A stretch of 64,000 nt of DNA, from assembly GCF_042650885.1 (NCBI RefSeq), contig NZ_JBHSBU010000001.1, positions 310,001-374,000 on the forward strand. The letters are read 5' to 3'. This document shows positions 32,181-46,725 of the stretch, piece after piece (the stretch's first letter is position 1; every line of letters starts with the position of its first letter). The position numbers and the translations under genes were made by a program. The stretch is from Chitinimonas_A lacunae. Lineage in GTDB: Bacteria; Pseudomonadota; Gammaproteobacteria; Burkholderiales; Chitinimonadaceae. Under the pieces are notes generated by a model. The model had not been told where the DNA came from. It saw nothing but the letters and a program-made list of their open reading frames with translations, and did not search any database.

Positions 32181-35100
32181 TCAATGGCCTCCGTCTTGAT
32201 CGCGGAAGCGGTTGGCGATATTGAGGAATTCATCCTGGATGGCAAGGAAGGCATCGAGCACATCGGGGTCGAAATGGCTGCCGCGGCCGGCACGCATCAT
32301 CTCGACCGCCTGCTCGTGCGAATAGGCCGGTTTGTAGACCCGTTTCGAGATCAGGGCATCGTAGACATCGGCCACGGCCATCAGGCGGGCCGAGACCGGG
32401 ATGGCGTCGCCGGCCAGTCCTTCGGGGTAGCCTGAGCCGTCCCATTTCTCCTGGTGGGAATAGGCAATCTCACGGGCAAAGCGCAGAAAGTCGTTACTGG
32501 CCCCAAGCTGGCGCTCGACCGACTCGATGGCATCGCGGCCGTAGACCGTATGGAGCTTCATGATTTCGAATTCTTCGGGATCGAGCCGGCCCGGTTTGAG
32601 CAGGATGCGGTCAGGGACGCCGACCTTGCCGATATCGTGCAGCGGTGCCGATTTGAACAGCAGCTCGATACTGGCCGAGTCGAGCGCGGCGCGAAAACGC
32701 GGGTGATCGGCCAGCCGGCGCGCCAGCGTCGCCACATAGTGCTGGGTGCGGCGGATATGGTTGCCCGTCTCGTTGTCGCGGGTCTCCGCCAGCGAGGCCA
32801 TGGCAAGGATGGTGGCGTCCTGCATCTGGGCCAGTTGCTGGGTGCGCTCGCTGACCAGATGTTCGAGATAGCGATTCTGATCCTTGAGAAACTGGCGGGC
32901 GTTTTTCAGCGACAGCTGGGTTTCGACCCGGGCGCGCACGATGGCCGGGCTGATCGGCTTGCTCAGATAGTCGACGGCGCCGACATGCAGTCCTTCCTCC
33001 TCGTCCTCGATCTCGGTCTTGGCCGTCAGAAAGATCACCGGAATGTCCGCTGTCGCCGGATGGGCCTTGAGGCGGCGGCAGGTCTCGTAGCCGTCCATCT
33101 CGGGCATCATCACATCGAGCAGGATCAGGTCGGGATGGGGCGAGGTGGTGGCGATCTGTAGCGCCTTGCTGCCGTTGGTGGCGATCTTGGTGCGGTAGCG
33201 GTCTTTTAGCAGCGACGACAGCAGGCTGATATTGTCTGGTGTGTCATCGACGATCAGGATGGTGGGCTTGGCAGGCGGCTGCGGTGCCGCTGCCGTACTG
33301 CGCTGGCGCGGTGCCGTGGCGGGCAGCGCGGCGCCGGCGAAATAGCGCTCGAGCGCATGGAGCACCCGGTTCAATTCGCGCTCGAGCTGGTTGACCAGCC
33401 CGTTTAGTCGGCTATCGCTGCTTTGCTGATCGAGCGCTTGTTCAAGCAGGCTGGCCTGTTCCTGGATGTCACCCGCGCCGATCAGGCCGGCGGTGCTCTT
33501 CAAGGTATGGGCAAGCCGGCTGGCCACCGCCAGATCGTGCTCGTTCAAGGCGTTGCGCAGCATCGGCACAGCCTGCTGCTGTTCATGGCGGAAGCGGTCG
33601 AGCAGTTGGCGGTACAGCGCCGTATCGCCAAGCGTGCGGGCCAGGCCCGTCACGGTATCGATGCCACCGATGGCCGGCATCGGCTGTACCGTGGCCCGCA
33701 GCCGCTCGCCGGCCCATAGCTCGACTGCGCGGTACAGCGATTTCGGGTCGATGGGCTTGGTTAGATGATCGTTCATCCCGACCGCCAGACAGCGCTCGCG
33801 CTCCTCCTGCAGGGCATGGGCCGTCATGGCCAGAATCGGCAGCCGCTGGAAGCGCTGGTCGGCGCGGATGCGCCGGGTGGCTTCATAGCCGTCCATTTCG
33901 GGCATCTGGATATCCATCAGCACCAGGTCGTAGCTGTCCGCTGGGTTGCCAAACAGGGTCTGGCAGGCTTCGTGGCCATTGTTGGCCAGATCGACCCGGA
34001 TGCCGGTGGTGCTGAGCAGTTCGCGGGCGATCATCTGGTTGATCTGGTTGTCTTCGACCAGTAGCACCCGCAGGCCGTTGAAATCGGGCGTGGCGGCATT
34101 GGCCTGTTCCGCGGCCTTGGCGTCAGCGCCCGGTTCGAGCGTCACGGTGAAATAGAACTGCGAGCCTTGCTCGGGCTGGCTGTCGACCCAGATGGTGCCG
34201 TCCATCAATTCGACCAGCCGGCGGGCGATGCTGAGCCCCAGACCGGTGCCGCCAAAGCGCCGGGTGGTCGAGCCGTCGGCCTGGTTGAAGGCTTCGAACA
34301 AGGAACGGCTCTGCTCAGGTGACAGGCCGATGCCACTGTCGCTGACCTCGAAGCGCAGCACCGCGCGACCTTCGCGCGGCTCAAGCGGGCGGCAGGCCAC
34401 CCGCACAAAGCCGCGCTCGGTGAACTTGACCGCATTGTTGACCAGATTGATCAGGATCTGCCCCAGCCGCAGCGGGTCGCCGCGATAACGGCGGGCGAGC
34501 CCGGGCGGCAGGTCGAGCTCGTAGGTCAGACCCTTGTCGGCGGCTTTCTGCGCCGTCACGGTGGCGACATGGTCGAATACGTCGTCAAGGTCGAAGTCAA
34601 CCGCTTCCAGGTCGAGCTTGCCCGCTTCGATCTTCGAGAAGTCGAGGATGTCGTTGATGATGCCCAGCAGCGAGATCCCGGCCAGATGGATCTTTTCCAG
34701 ATAATCGCGTTGCACCGCATCAAGCCCGGTGCCGAGCGCCAGATGGGCCAGACCGATGATCGCGTTCATCGGGGTGCGGATTTCATGGCTCATATTGGCC
34801 AGGAACATCGACTTGGCCCGGGTGGCCTGCTCGGCGTGATGACGGGCCGCCTTGGCCTCGCGCAGTTCGCTTTCGATCCGCAGTACCTGGAGCCGGGTGC
34901 GCGAGGCCATGCCCTGGGCGCGGGCGAACAGTTCGTGGAAACGTTGCTGGTACTGGTAGGCGGTCTGCCAGTCGCCCAGTTCGGCATGGAGCTGGGCCAG
35001 TTCCTCGCTGGCACGCAGCGGCATAAACACATAGCCCATGCCGCTGGTCTGGGCGATGGCGTATTCGAGGTCGGCGCGGGCGGCATCGCTGCGGCCACGG

Positions 35101-36008
35101 CGATGGTGCAGATGGCCACGGGTCCAGTAGAAATAGGGCTTGAGCTGCTTTTCCTCGTAGCTGTCGATCAGCGCCTCGGCCTGCTGACACAGCGCCTCGG
35201 CTTCGTCGAGCCGGTCGCGGTTGGCCAGGGTGAAGGCCGCTACCGCCAGAAAGAACACCCGGTCGGCCGCCTGCGGCGAGAAATCGCTGTCGTCGAGATA
35301 GGGCGCCAATACGGCATAGGCTTCTTCGAATTTGTCGAGCGAGAGCTTGCACAGCGCAAGCACCGTGGCAACGAACTGCGGCAGCCAGCGCTCGCCCGAA
35401 CCGTGGGCCAGTTGCTGGGCTTCGAGCAGCATCTGCTCGCCGTCCTCGGCATTGCCGCTGACATAGAACACTTCGCCGATATTGGAGGTGATCTGGGCTA
35501 CCCGGCCGGTCCAGTCGAGCGTGCGGGCCATATCGAGTGCCTGGTAGAAATGGCGCAGCGCCTCCTCGGTATGGCCGCATTCCTGGCTGGCGATGGCCAG
35601 GGCATTGAGCGCGAGCACCGCCTCGCGGCTCGGGCTGTCGGGCAGATCGGGCAATAGCCGCTGGCGGCCGTAGTCGTAGGCCTGCCGGGTATGGCCCTGG
35701 GCCCGCCACAGTCCGATCAGGGCAAAGCGGGCCAGACACACACCAAGGAGATCGCCGCAATCGTCGAGTGCCCGTTCGAGTTCGAGCAGATGCGGTTCGG
35801 CGCTGTCGGGACGATCGTCCCAGATATCGGTCAGGATGCGGCATAACTCGCCGACCAGGCGGGCACGTGGCTCGGACGCGAATTCGGCGATCACGGCGTC
35901 GGCGATGGCGCGGGCCTCGGCGGGCTGGTCGCGCATCCGGTCGAGGGCTTCGTAGCAGCGTAAGCGCCAGGGTTCGGGAGCGGGTGGGGCGGGCGTCCGG
36001 TTAGGCAT
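32181..36008 (-). CDS. TPR hybrid histidine kinase with Hpt, two receivers and HD-GYP output
   Basis: The 1275-residue cytosolic protein packs a whole phosphorelay and a c-di-GMP phosphodiesterase into one chain. Order: TPR-like repeats (about 15-365); coiled linker; HisKA with MSHEIRTP (His408); HATPase (505-625, GGTGLGLSIARRLVE); receiver 1 (Asp699 in LVLMDIQMPEMDG); Hpt (His834 in RLAHTLKSTAG); receiver 2 (Asp965 in LILLDVMMPEMDG); HD-GYP (HDIGKVG at 1124-1130, HQEKWDGSGYPEGL at 1185-1198). All phosphorelay residues are present. No membrane segment is seen, so the input is intracellular. It follows the 1517-residue kinase gene by 21 bp, probably in one operon. Cleavage of c-di-GMP is predicted from the intact HD and GYP motifs. 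Confidence 0.9.
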   Translation of the reverse strand: MPNRTPAPPAPEPWRLRCYEALDRMRDQPAEARAIADAVIAEFASEPRARLVGELCRILTDIWDDRPDSAEPHLLELERALDDCGDLLGVCLARFALIGLWRAQGHTRQAYDYGRQRLLPDLPDSPSREAVLALNALAIASQECGHTEEALRHFYQALDMARTLDWTGRVAQITSNIGEVFYVSGNAEDGEQMLLEAQQLAHGSGERWLPQFVATVLALCKLSLDKFEEAYAVLAPYLDDSDFSPQAADRVFFLAVAAFTLANRDRLDEAEALCQQAEALIDSYEEKQLKPYFYWTRGHLHHRRGRSDAARADLEYAIAQTSGMGYVFMPLRASEELAQLHAELGDWQTAYQYQQRFHELFARAQGMASRTRLQVLRIESELREAKAARHHAEQATRAKSMFLANMSHEIRTPMNAIIGLAHLALGTGLDAVQRDYLEKIHLAGISLLGIINDILDFSKIEAGKLDLEAVDFDLDDVFDHVATVTAQKAADKGLTYELDLPPGLARRYRGDPLRLGQILINLVNNAVKFTERGFVRVACRPLEPREGRAVLRFEVSDSGIGLSPEQSRSLFEAFNQADGSTTRRFGGTGLGLSIARRLVELMDGTIWVDSQPEQGSQFYFTVTLEPGADAKAAEQANAATPDFNGLRVLLVEDNQINQMIARELLSTTGIRVDLANNGHEACQTLFGNPADSYDLVLMDIQMPEMDGYEATRRIRADQRFQRLPILAMTAHALQEERERCLAVGMNDHLTKPIDPKSLYRAVELWAGERLRATVQPMPAIGGIDTVTGLARTLGDTALYRQLLDRFRHEQQQAVPMLRNALNEHDLAVASRLAHTLKSTAGLIGAGDIQEQASLLEQALDQQSSDSRLNGLVNQLERELNRVLHALERYFAGAALPATAPRQRSTAAAPQPPAKPTILIVDDTPDNISLLSSLLKDRYRTKIATNGSKALQIATTSPHPDLILLDVMMPEMDGYETCRRLKAHPATADIPVIFLTAKTEIEDEEEGLHVGAVDYLSKPISPAIVRARVETQLSLKNARQFLKDQNRYLEHLVSERTQQLAQMQDATILAMASLAETRDNETGNHIRRTQHYVATLARRLADHPRFRAALDSASIELLFKSAPLHDIGKVGVPDRILLKPGRLDPEEFEIMKLHTVYGRDAIESVERQLGASNDFLRFAREIAYSHQEKWDGSGYPEGLAGDAIPVSARLMAVADVYDALISKRVYKPAYSHEQAVEMMRAGRGSHFDPDVLDAFLAIQDEFLNIANRFRDQDGGH

Positions 36009-36029
36009 GCAGGTCTATCGGCAAGAGGG

Positions 36030-40583
<4,554 letters not shown>

Positions 40584-41287
40584 CGCGTCTCCTGTGTGTC
40601 GGGGGAGTGATGGGCTGGCGGACTGGTCCGCAAGCCGGAGGGCATGCGTCTCCTATGCGTCGGGTGTGTGAGTCACCGTCAAGCCAGTTTAGAACCTGAT
40701 AGCGAGGAAGGCTATTTGCGGGAGGAACAGGATAGTGATAGCGGGAGGCGACGGATGAAGAGAGGGGAGGAGGGTGTTGGGTAGTAAGGAAAATATTATG
40801 CATAAATAATGCAGTATATAGATTGATATATATCAAAAAAATAAATTTATATGTCTCAATCTCAAGCAGACCCGAAAATCGGACGCCATCGTGTCTCCCT
40901 CGCTTGCAGTACCGATCCAGGAGATATCGAGGCCCGGCTGATAGGGGCGGGCGAGTGGAAACCCGGTCCGAGGCTGAGGAAATCGAAGGAATAGTTGGAT
41001 ATCCGCCGTGCCCGTTCAGGCAGATCGGTCAGCAAGGAGCAGCCCGAACTTCGATGCGCGCGATGTTCACAGGTGTCGGCTGCAAGGCTGGCATGGCGGG
41101 CCAGCGGGCGGCCCAGGCGGAAAAGCGCTAGAACAGGGCTTCGAAGCCGAGTGCTGGAACAAGGGGAAAGGCAGAGCCGATCATGAAAAAACTCCGCTCG
41201 ATATAGAGGCGAGACGGCAAAAAACATTCAAAATTATTTATTTGCCGCTACCATAATTGCAGGTGTTTTGCATATTTTTTACAAAAA
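40584..41287. other. Intergenic region upstream of the hybrid kinase operon
   Basis: The part 40780-40860 is AT-rich and probably contains the kinase-operon promoter. The rest is average GC without recognisable gene, repeat or RNA. Confidence 0.4.
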
Positions 41288-41316
41288 AGGCGAGACCTTG
41301 AAGTCTCGCCTTTTTG
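41283..41316. terminator. Bidirectional terminator downstream of gdhB
   Basis: Stem AAGGCGAGAC / GTCTCGCCTT with a short loop; A run on the left and T run on the right allow it to act on both strands. It lies about 55 bp after the gdhB stop. Confidence 0.9.
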
Positions 41317-41371
41317 CTTGCTACCCGGGCTGAACACGGCGCGGCAGTCGAGCCGCGCCGTTCCAAACGGA

Positions 41372-44300
41372 TCAAGCAGCCAGCCGGTTGCGAATCTCGC
41401 GCATGGCAGCCGACAGCATGGCCAGATCGGGGGTGGCCGCGCGCAGTTCCTCGAACATGCGGCCGCAATGTTCGAGCGCCGGGGCGCGGGCGGCCAGCCA
41501 GTCGTTGACCCGCTCATCGACGCTGGCGCCGCCTTCCTGGGTCAGGACCCGCTCGGTCAGTGCCGCATGTTCGCGGTACAGCTCGTCGCGGAAGGCCATC
41601 CGGGCCAGCGTCTGCCAGCGGTTGTCGCGCGGCAGGCCGTCGATCACCTCACGCAGCCAACCCAGTTGCAGCGCGTCTTCGAGGCGGAAGTGGACCAGTG
41701 CCACCTCGTCGACCGGCAACTGGTGCTGGCGGGCCAGACGGGCCACATCGAGCAGCGCCAGGGTGGCGTCCAGATGGACCACCCGGGCCGCCAGTGCCGG
41801 CTCGACACCGGCCTGGGCCAGCCGCTCGATCTCGGCGCTGAATTCGCTGCGATCCTTGAGCCAGTCGGCCAGACGCGGCAGCAGGGTCGGCATTTCACCC
41901 AGCAGCGTGGCGAGCTGGCTTTCGGCGTCGAGCACCGTCATCTGTAGACGCAGCACCCAGCGGGTGATCCGTTCGAGCTGCTTTCTGACTTCGAGCATCA
42001 GCTCGTACTGGAGCGAGCTGTCCACCCGGTTGTCGAGTGCTTCGAGCTGCTGCCACAGCATATCGATCTGCATCATCCGGCTGGCCAGGCTCCAGGCGCG
42101 TACCGTATCGGCCTGGCTGGCGTTGGTTTCCTCGGCCACCCGGAACACGAAGGTGATGCCCATCCGGTTGACGATCTCGTTGGTCAGCACCGTGGCCACG
42201 ATTTCGCTGCGCAGCGGATGGCTGGGCAACTGGGCGCGGAAGCCTTCCTGCATCCGCTGCGGAAAGTAGTTGGCCAGCGTGTCGTCCCACTCGGGCGACT
42301 TGGGCAGCGGCGACTCGAGCAGTTGCTCGTACAGCACCATCTTGGAATAGGCCAGCAGCACGGCCAGTTCCGGATTGGTCAGGCCCTGGCCTTCCTTGTG
42401 CCGTTCCTGCAACTGCACATCGGAGGGCAGGTACTCGATGCGACGGCTCAGCTTGCCGGCGCGCTCGAGCGTCTGCATCAGCCGGGCATGGACCGACAGC
42501 AGCGACTGGGCCTGCCGGCGCTCCAGGCTGACGGCAGCGGTCTGTAGATAGTTGTCGCGCAGCACCAGATCGCCGACGTTGTCGGTCATCTCGGCCAGCA
42601 GCAGATTGCGCTGCTTGAGGGTCATATCACCGGCCTGGACCAGCCGGCCCAGCAGAATCTTGATATTGACCTCATGGTCGGAGCAATCGACACCGGCCGA
42701 GTTATCGATGGCGTCGGTATAGACATGGCCGCCGTGCATGGCGTATTCGACCCGGCCCAGCTGGGTAAAGCCCAGATTGCCGCCTTCGGCCACCACCTTG
42801 GCGCGCAGTTCGCGGCCGTCGATGCGCAGCGCGTCGTTGCCACGGTCGTTGGCTTCGGCCTGGCTCTGGGTGCTGGCCTTGACATAGGTGCCGATGCCGC
42901 CGTTGTAGAGCAGATCGACCGGGGCCTTGAGAATCGCCCGGATCAGATCGTTGGGCGCCAGTGCATCCTCCTGGATATCGAGCGCCGCCTTGACTTCGGG
43001 CGAGATCGGAATCGACTTGGCCGAGCGCGAGAACACGCCGCCGCCTGCCGAAATGCGGCTGCGGTCGTAGTCCTCCCAGCTGGAGCGCGGCAACGCGAAC
43101 ATCCGTTTGCGCTCCTCGAACGAGCTGGCCGGATCGGGATTGGGGTCAAGGAAGATGTGCAGATGGTTGAATGCCGCCAGCAGCTTGATATGCGGCGAAT
43201 TGAGCATGCCGTTGCCGAACACGTCGCCCATCAGGTCGCCGATGCCCACGCAGGTGAAGTCCTGGCTCTGGGTATCGTGCCCCATCTCGCGGAAATGGCG
43301 CTTGACCGATTCCCAGGCGCCACGGGCGGTGATGCCCATCTTCTTGTGGTCGTAACCGACCGATCCGCCCGAGGCGAAGGCGTCGTCGAGCCAGAAGCCG
43401 TATTCCTGCGATACCGAGTTGGCGATATCGGAGAAGGTCGCGGTGCCCTTGTCGGCCGCCACCACCAGATACGGATCGTCGGCGTCACGCCGATGCACCG
43501 CAGGCGGCGGTACCACCTTGCCGTCGACCAGATTGTCGGTGAGATCGAGCAGGCCACGGATAAAGGTCTTGTAGCACTCGATCCCTTCGGCCTGATACGC
43601 CTCGCGGCCTTCGGGCGCCTGCTTGACCACAAAGCCGCCCTTGGAGCCGACCGGGACAATCACGGTGTTCTTGACCATCTGCGCCTTGACGAGGCCGAGC
43701 ACCTCGGTGCGGAAATCCTCGCGTCGGTCCGACCAGCGCAGGCCGCCCCGCGCCACCTTGCCGCCGCGCAGGTGGATGCCTTCGACGCGCGGCGAGTAGA
43801 CGAAGATCTCATACAGCGGCACGGGCTGCGGCATATTGGGGATGCGCGCCGATTCGAACTTGAACGAGATATAGGGCTTGGGCTGACCGTCGGCACCGGG
43901 CTGGAAGTAGTTGGTGCGCAGCGTGGCCAGGATGGCGTGGTAGAGGCTCGACAGAATCCGCTCGTCGTCGATGCTGGGCACCTGGGTCAGCGCATCGCGG
44001 ATCCGGCTCGACAGCGCTTCGTGCTGATCGGCCTGCTGCTGGGCCGGGTCGTGCTGGATCAGGAACAGCATGGCCAGATCGCGTGCGATGTCGCGGAAAT
44101 GGGCCAGCCGGTCGGCGATATGGTCGAGGCTGTAGTTGAGGCCGATCTGCTTGAGGTATTTGGCGTAGGCACGCAGCAGTGCCACTTCACGCCAGCCAAG
44201 GCCGGTCAGCAGGATCAGCTTGTTGAAGCGGTCGTTCTCGGCCTGACCTTCGAAGGTGGCGGCAAAGCCGGCCTGGAAGGCGGCACGGTGGGCTTCGTCG

Positions 44301-46144
44301 TCAAGCAGGCCCGCCTGCGGCAGCTTGAGCGCGATATCGGTGACCCAGCCCCGGCCGCCGTCGGCAAAGCGCAGCGTATAGGGCTGCTCTTCAAGCACGC
44401 GCACACCCATGTTTTCCAGCACGGGCAGGCTGTCGGACAGCGCAATCGGCTGCTCGCGGAAGATCTTGAAGCGGTGCAGCGCCGGGTCGGTCAGATTGGA
44501 GCCCAGCAGCTTCATGGCGAGCCGGCCGCTGCTGAGCGCCGTTTCGATCTTGTCGATATCGGATACGGCGGTGCGGGCGTCGTAATCGGCGTAGTAGGCG
44601 GCCGGGAAGGCGCGCACATACTTGGCGTACAGTGCCATGCCGCGTTCTTCGCCGGCATGGGTGGTCAGATTGAGTTGCAGATCGTCGGCCCAGCGACGGG
44701 TGGCGTGGGCGATCTGGTTTTCGATCTCGCGCGGGTCGTACTCGGGCAGGGTGCTGCCGGGCGAAGTGCGCACGATAAAGTGGATGCGTGCCAGGATCGA
44801 TTCCGACAGGCTGACGTTGAATTCGGCCGAGCTGCCGCCGAAGGCGTCGGTCAGAATCTGCTGCATCTTGATCCGGACGTCGGTGTTGTAGTTGTCGCGC
44901 GGCACATAGACCAGGGCCGAGACATAGCGGCGATAGAGGTCTTCGCGGATAAACACCCGCACCCGGCTGCGTTCTTGCAGATTGACGATGCCCAGCGCAA
45001 TCTCGCCCAGGGCCGATTCGCTGATTTCGAGCAGCTCGTCGCGCGGGTAGGTCTCCAGCACATTGGCCAGTGTCTTGGCCTTATGGCTGTTGGGCACCAG
45101 ACGCGAGGCGGCCATCACCTTGGCGATCTTCTGGCGCAGCAGCGGAATCTGTCCCGGCGGGGTGTTGTAGGCCTGGGCGGTGTAGAGGCCGAGGAAGCGA
45201 CGCTCGCCCACCACATTGCCGTTGTCGTCGTAGCGCTTGATGCCGACGCAGTCGAGATAGGCGGCGCGGTGAATGGTGGCCTTGGAATTGGTCTTGGTCA
45301 GCAGCAGCGGCACCGGGTTGCGTGCCAGCGAGCGGACATCGGCCGGCAGTTGGGCAAAGCTCGCCGAATGCGAGCGGCGGCCGTCGCCGCGCAGCAGGCC
45401 CAGTCCCGAATCGGGCACGATGGCCAACTGGATGCCGTCGTCGGATTCGGTCAGGTCGTAGTCGCGGTAGCCCAGAAAAACGAAATTGCCTTCACGCAGC
45501 CATTCCAGATAAGCGAGATTTTCGCGCCATTCCGCCTCGTCGATCACCGGAGTGCGCGCGTTCAGTTCGTCGCGCACGGCCACCAAGCGCTCGGCCATCG
45601 CCGGCCAGTCCTCGACGCAGTCGCGCAGTTGACCCAGCACCTGTTCGAGTTCATGGCGGATCTGCTCGAGCCGGACGCGGTCGCTGACCCGATCGATTTC
45701 CAGATGCATCCACGATTCGGCATGACCATCGGGCGAAAAACCGTGCAGCGTGCCCTGCTCGTCGCGCTTGACCCGGAACACCGGATGAACGAGTAGATGG
45801 GTCGCATAACCGAGTCGGGTCAACGCCAGGCTGACCGTATCGACCAGGAAAGGCATATCGTCGTTGATCAGCTCGATCGCGGTATGGGTGGTCTGCCAGT
45901 GATGGTCGTCAAAGCTCGGGTTATAGACCCGGACCACGGCCTGACCGGGCTTGCGCTGCTGGGCCAGCTTCAGATGGGCCAGGGTGGCGCCGTACCAGTC
46001 CTGGGCGTCTTTGCTGGCGAGATCGGTGGCATCGACATCGGCGTAGTAGGCATCGATCAGGTCGGCCAGCCTGGGCGGGCCGTCAGGTCTGAGCTCGGCT
46101 TGCCGGGCGATATCGGCCACAAGGCTGGAATGGAAGGATTGCAT
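41372..46144 (-). CDS. gdhB: NAD-specific glutamate dehydrogenase, large (180-kDa) type
   Basis: The 1590-residue enzyme oxidises glutamate to 2-oxoglutarate and ammonia, feeding arginine carbon into the TCA cycle. The catalytic region near residue 800 has the hallmark GGLRWSDRREDFRTEVLGLVKAQMVKN and PVGSKGGFVVKQ; the NAD domain contains KVVAEGGNLGFTQ. Long N-terminal regulatory regions are typical of this class. The ATG at 46144 (MQSFHSSLV) follows GGAGA; the reading is open to 46210 but without a ribosome site. It is divergent from aotJ, and a TGTCGC-N8-AA site 142-157 bp upstream suggests control by ArgR, as known for P. aeruginosa gdhB. Confidence 0.95.
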   Translation of the reverse strand: MQSFHSSLVADIARQAELRPDGPPRLADLIDAYYADVDATDLASKDAQDWYGATLAHLKLAQQRKPGQAVVRVYNPSFDDHHWQTTHTAIELINDDMPFLVDTVSLALTRLGYATHLLVHPVFRVKRDEQGTLHGFSPDGHAESWMHLEIDRVSDRVRLEQIRHELEQVLGQLRDCVEDWPAMAERLVAVRDELNARTPVIDEAEWRENLAYLEWLREGNFVFLGYRDYDLTESDDGIQLAIVPDSGLGLLRGDGRRSHSASFAQLPADVRSLARNPVPLLLTKTNSKATIHRAAYLDCVGIKRYDDNGNVVGERRFLGLYTAQAYNTPPGQIPLLRQKIAKVMAASRLVPNSHKAKTLANVLETYPRDELLEISESALGEIALGIVNLQERSRVRVFIREDLYRRYVSALVYVPRDNYNTDVRIKMQQILTDAFGGSSAEFNVSLSESILARIHFIVRTSPGSTLPEYDPREIENQIAHATRRWADDLQLNLTTHAGEERGMALYAKYVRAFPAAYYADYDARTAVSDIDKIETALSSGRLAMKLLGSNLTDPALHRFKIFREQPIALSDSLPVLENMGVRVLEEQPYTLRFADGGRGWVTDIALKLPQAGLLDDEAHRAAFQAGFAATFEGQAENDRFNKLILLTGLGWREVALLRAYAKYLKQIGLNYSLDHIADRLAHFRDIARDLAMLFLIQHDPAQQQADQHEALSSRIRDALTQVPSIDDERILSSLYHAILATLRTNYFQPGADGQPKPYISFKFESARIPNMPQPVPLYEIFVYSPRVEGIHLRGGKVARGGLRWSDRREDFRTEVLGLVKAQMVKNTVIVPVGSKGGFVVKQAPEGREAYQAEGIECYKTFIRGLLDLTDNLVDGKVVPPPAVHRRDADDPYLVVAADKGTATFSDIANSVSQEYGFWLDDAFASGGSVGYDHKKMGITARGAWESVKRHFREMGHDTQSQDFTCVGIGDLMGDVFGNGMLNSPHIKLLAAFNHLHIFLDPNPDPASSFEERKRMFALPRSSWEDYDRSRISAGGGVFSRSAKSIPISPEVKAALDIQEDALAPNDLIRAILKAPVDLLYNGGIGTYVKASTQSQAEANDRGNDALRIDGRELRAKVVAEGGNLGFTQLGRVEYAMHGGHVYTDAIDNSAGVDCSDHEVNIKILLGRLVQAGDMTLKQRNLLLAEMTDNVGDLVLRDNYLQTAAVSLERRQAQSLLSVHARLMQTLERAGKLSRRIEYLPSDVQLQERHKEGQGLTNPELAVLLAYSKMVLYEQLLESPLPKSPEWDDTLANYFPQRMQEGFRAQLPSHPLRSEIVATVLTNEIVNRMGITFVFRVAEETNASQADTVRAWSLASRMMQIDMLWQQLEALDNRVDSSLQYELMLEVRKQLERITRWVLRLQMTVLDAESQLATLLGEMPTLLPRLADWLKDRSEFSAEIERLAQAGVEPALAARVVHLDATLALLDVARLARQHQLPVDEVALVHFRLEDALQLGWLREVIDGLPRDNRWQTLARMAFRDELYREHAALTERVLTQEGGASVDERVNDWLAARAPALEHCGRMFEELRAATPDLAMLSAAMREIRNRLAA

Positions 46145-46285
46145 TCTGGTTTGTCTCCAAAAGTTGCGTGGCGGCGGACCGGTCGATAACCGTCCGCCCT
46201 CCGGCGGCAACCGTCGGCGCGGTCGCTCTGGGCCGGATCAGGCCAGCGCGAAGGGCGGATTGTAGCCGCCGCAACCGCCTGTCCC

Positions 46286-46308
46286 TTCCCATCAAGCGAC
46301 AGATTGTT
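46286..46308 (-). promoter_or_regulatory. ArgR-like site upstream of gdhB
   Basis: On the minus strand: AA-N5-TGTCGC-N8-AA, with TGTCGC at 46301-46296 and the last AA at 46287-46286. It matches the reported P. aeruginosa ArgR half-site TGTCGC-N8-AA-N5 with an AA in the position expected for a preceding half-site. Confidence 0.55.
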
Positions 46309-46544
46309 ATACCCGGCTGCGCGGCGTTGGCTGTCAGCATAGCCAATTCCTTGTGTAGCGCATGTCCGGGCCGTCGCCCGTTGGCGGCCGGAATTGTACG
46401 CCTATGGCAGATTTCGTGCTGCCAAGGGAAAGCCCTGACCGTTGTCCTGGCCCGATTGGCGTTGTACAGGGCCGATGCGCTTGGTTACACTGCGCGCCGC
46501 CCGGCGCCCCAAGCACATTTTTGCGTTGCAACAAATGCTCCTGT

Positions 46545-46567
46545 AACAAGATGTCGCATTTAGGAAA
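46545..46567 (+). promoter_or_regulatory. ArgR-like site upstream of aotJ
   Basis: AA (46545-46546)-N5-TGTCGC (46552-46557)-N8-AA (46566-46567), 159 bp before the aotJ start. The same pattern occurs before gdhB and astC. Confidence 0.55.
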
Positions 46568-46725
46568 GGTGAGCCTTTCGGGGCAGGACTACAATCGTTC
46601 GCGCCGGGCGATACGAAGACCGCGCCGTCCTTTTGATAGGGCAGGCACGGCAGCAGGGCACCGCTTTGCGCGGTGTCAGGGGGATGGTTGCCACAATCTC
46701 ATGCTCTGACAAGGAGTTGCCGCAA

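Larger units (their letters stand above)
46145..46725. other. Divergent regulatory region between gdhB and aotJ
   Basis: This 581-bp interval carries promoters of two divergent arginine-related units and the two ArgR-like sites listed separately. No gene was recognised in it. Confidence 0.6.

Noticed and set aside
42674..45796. 1040-codon plus-strand open frame opposite gdhB
   Set aside because: Antisense shadow caused by high third-position GC; gdhB is clearly the real gene.
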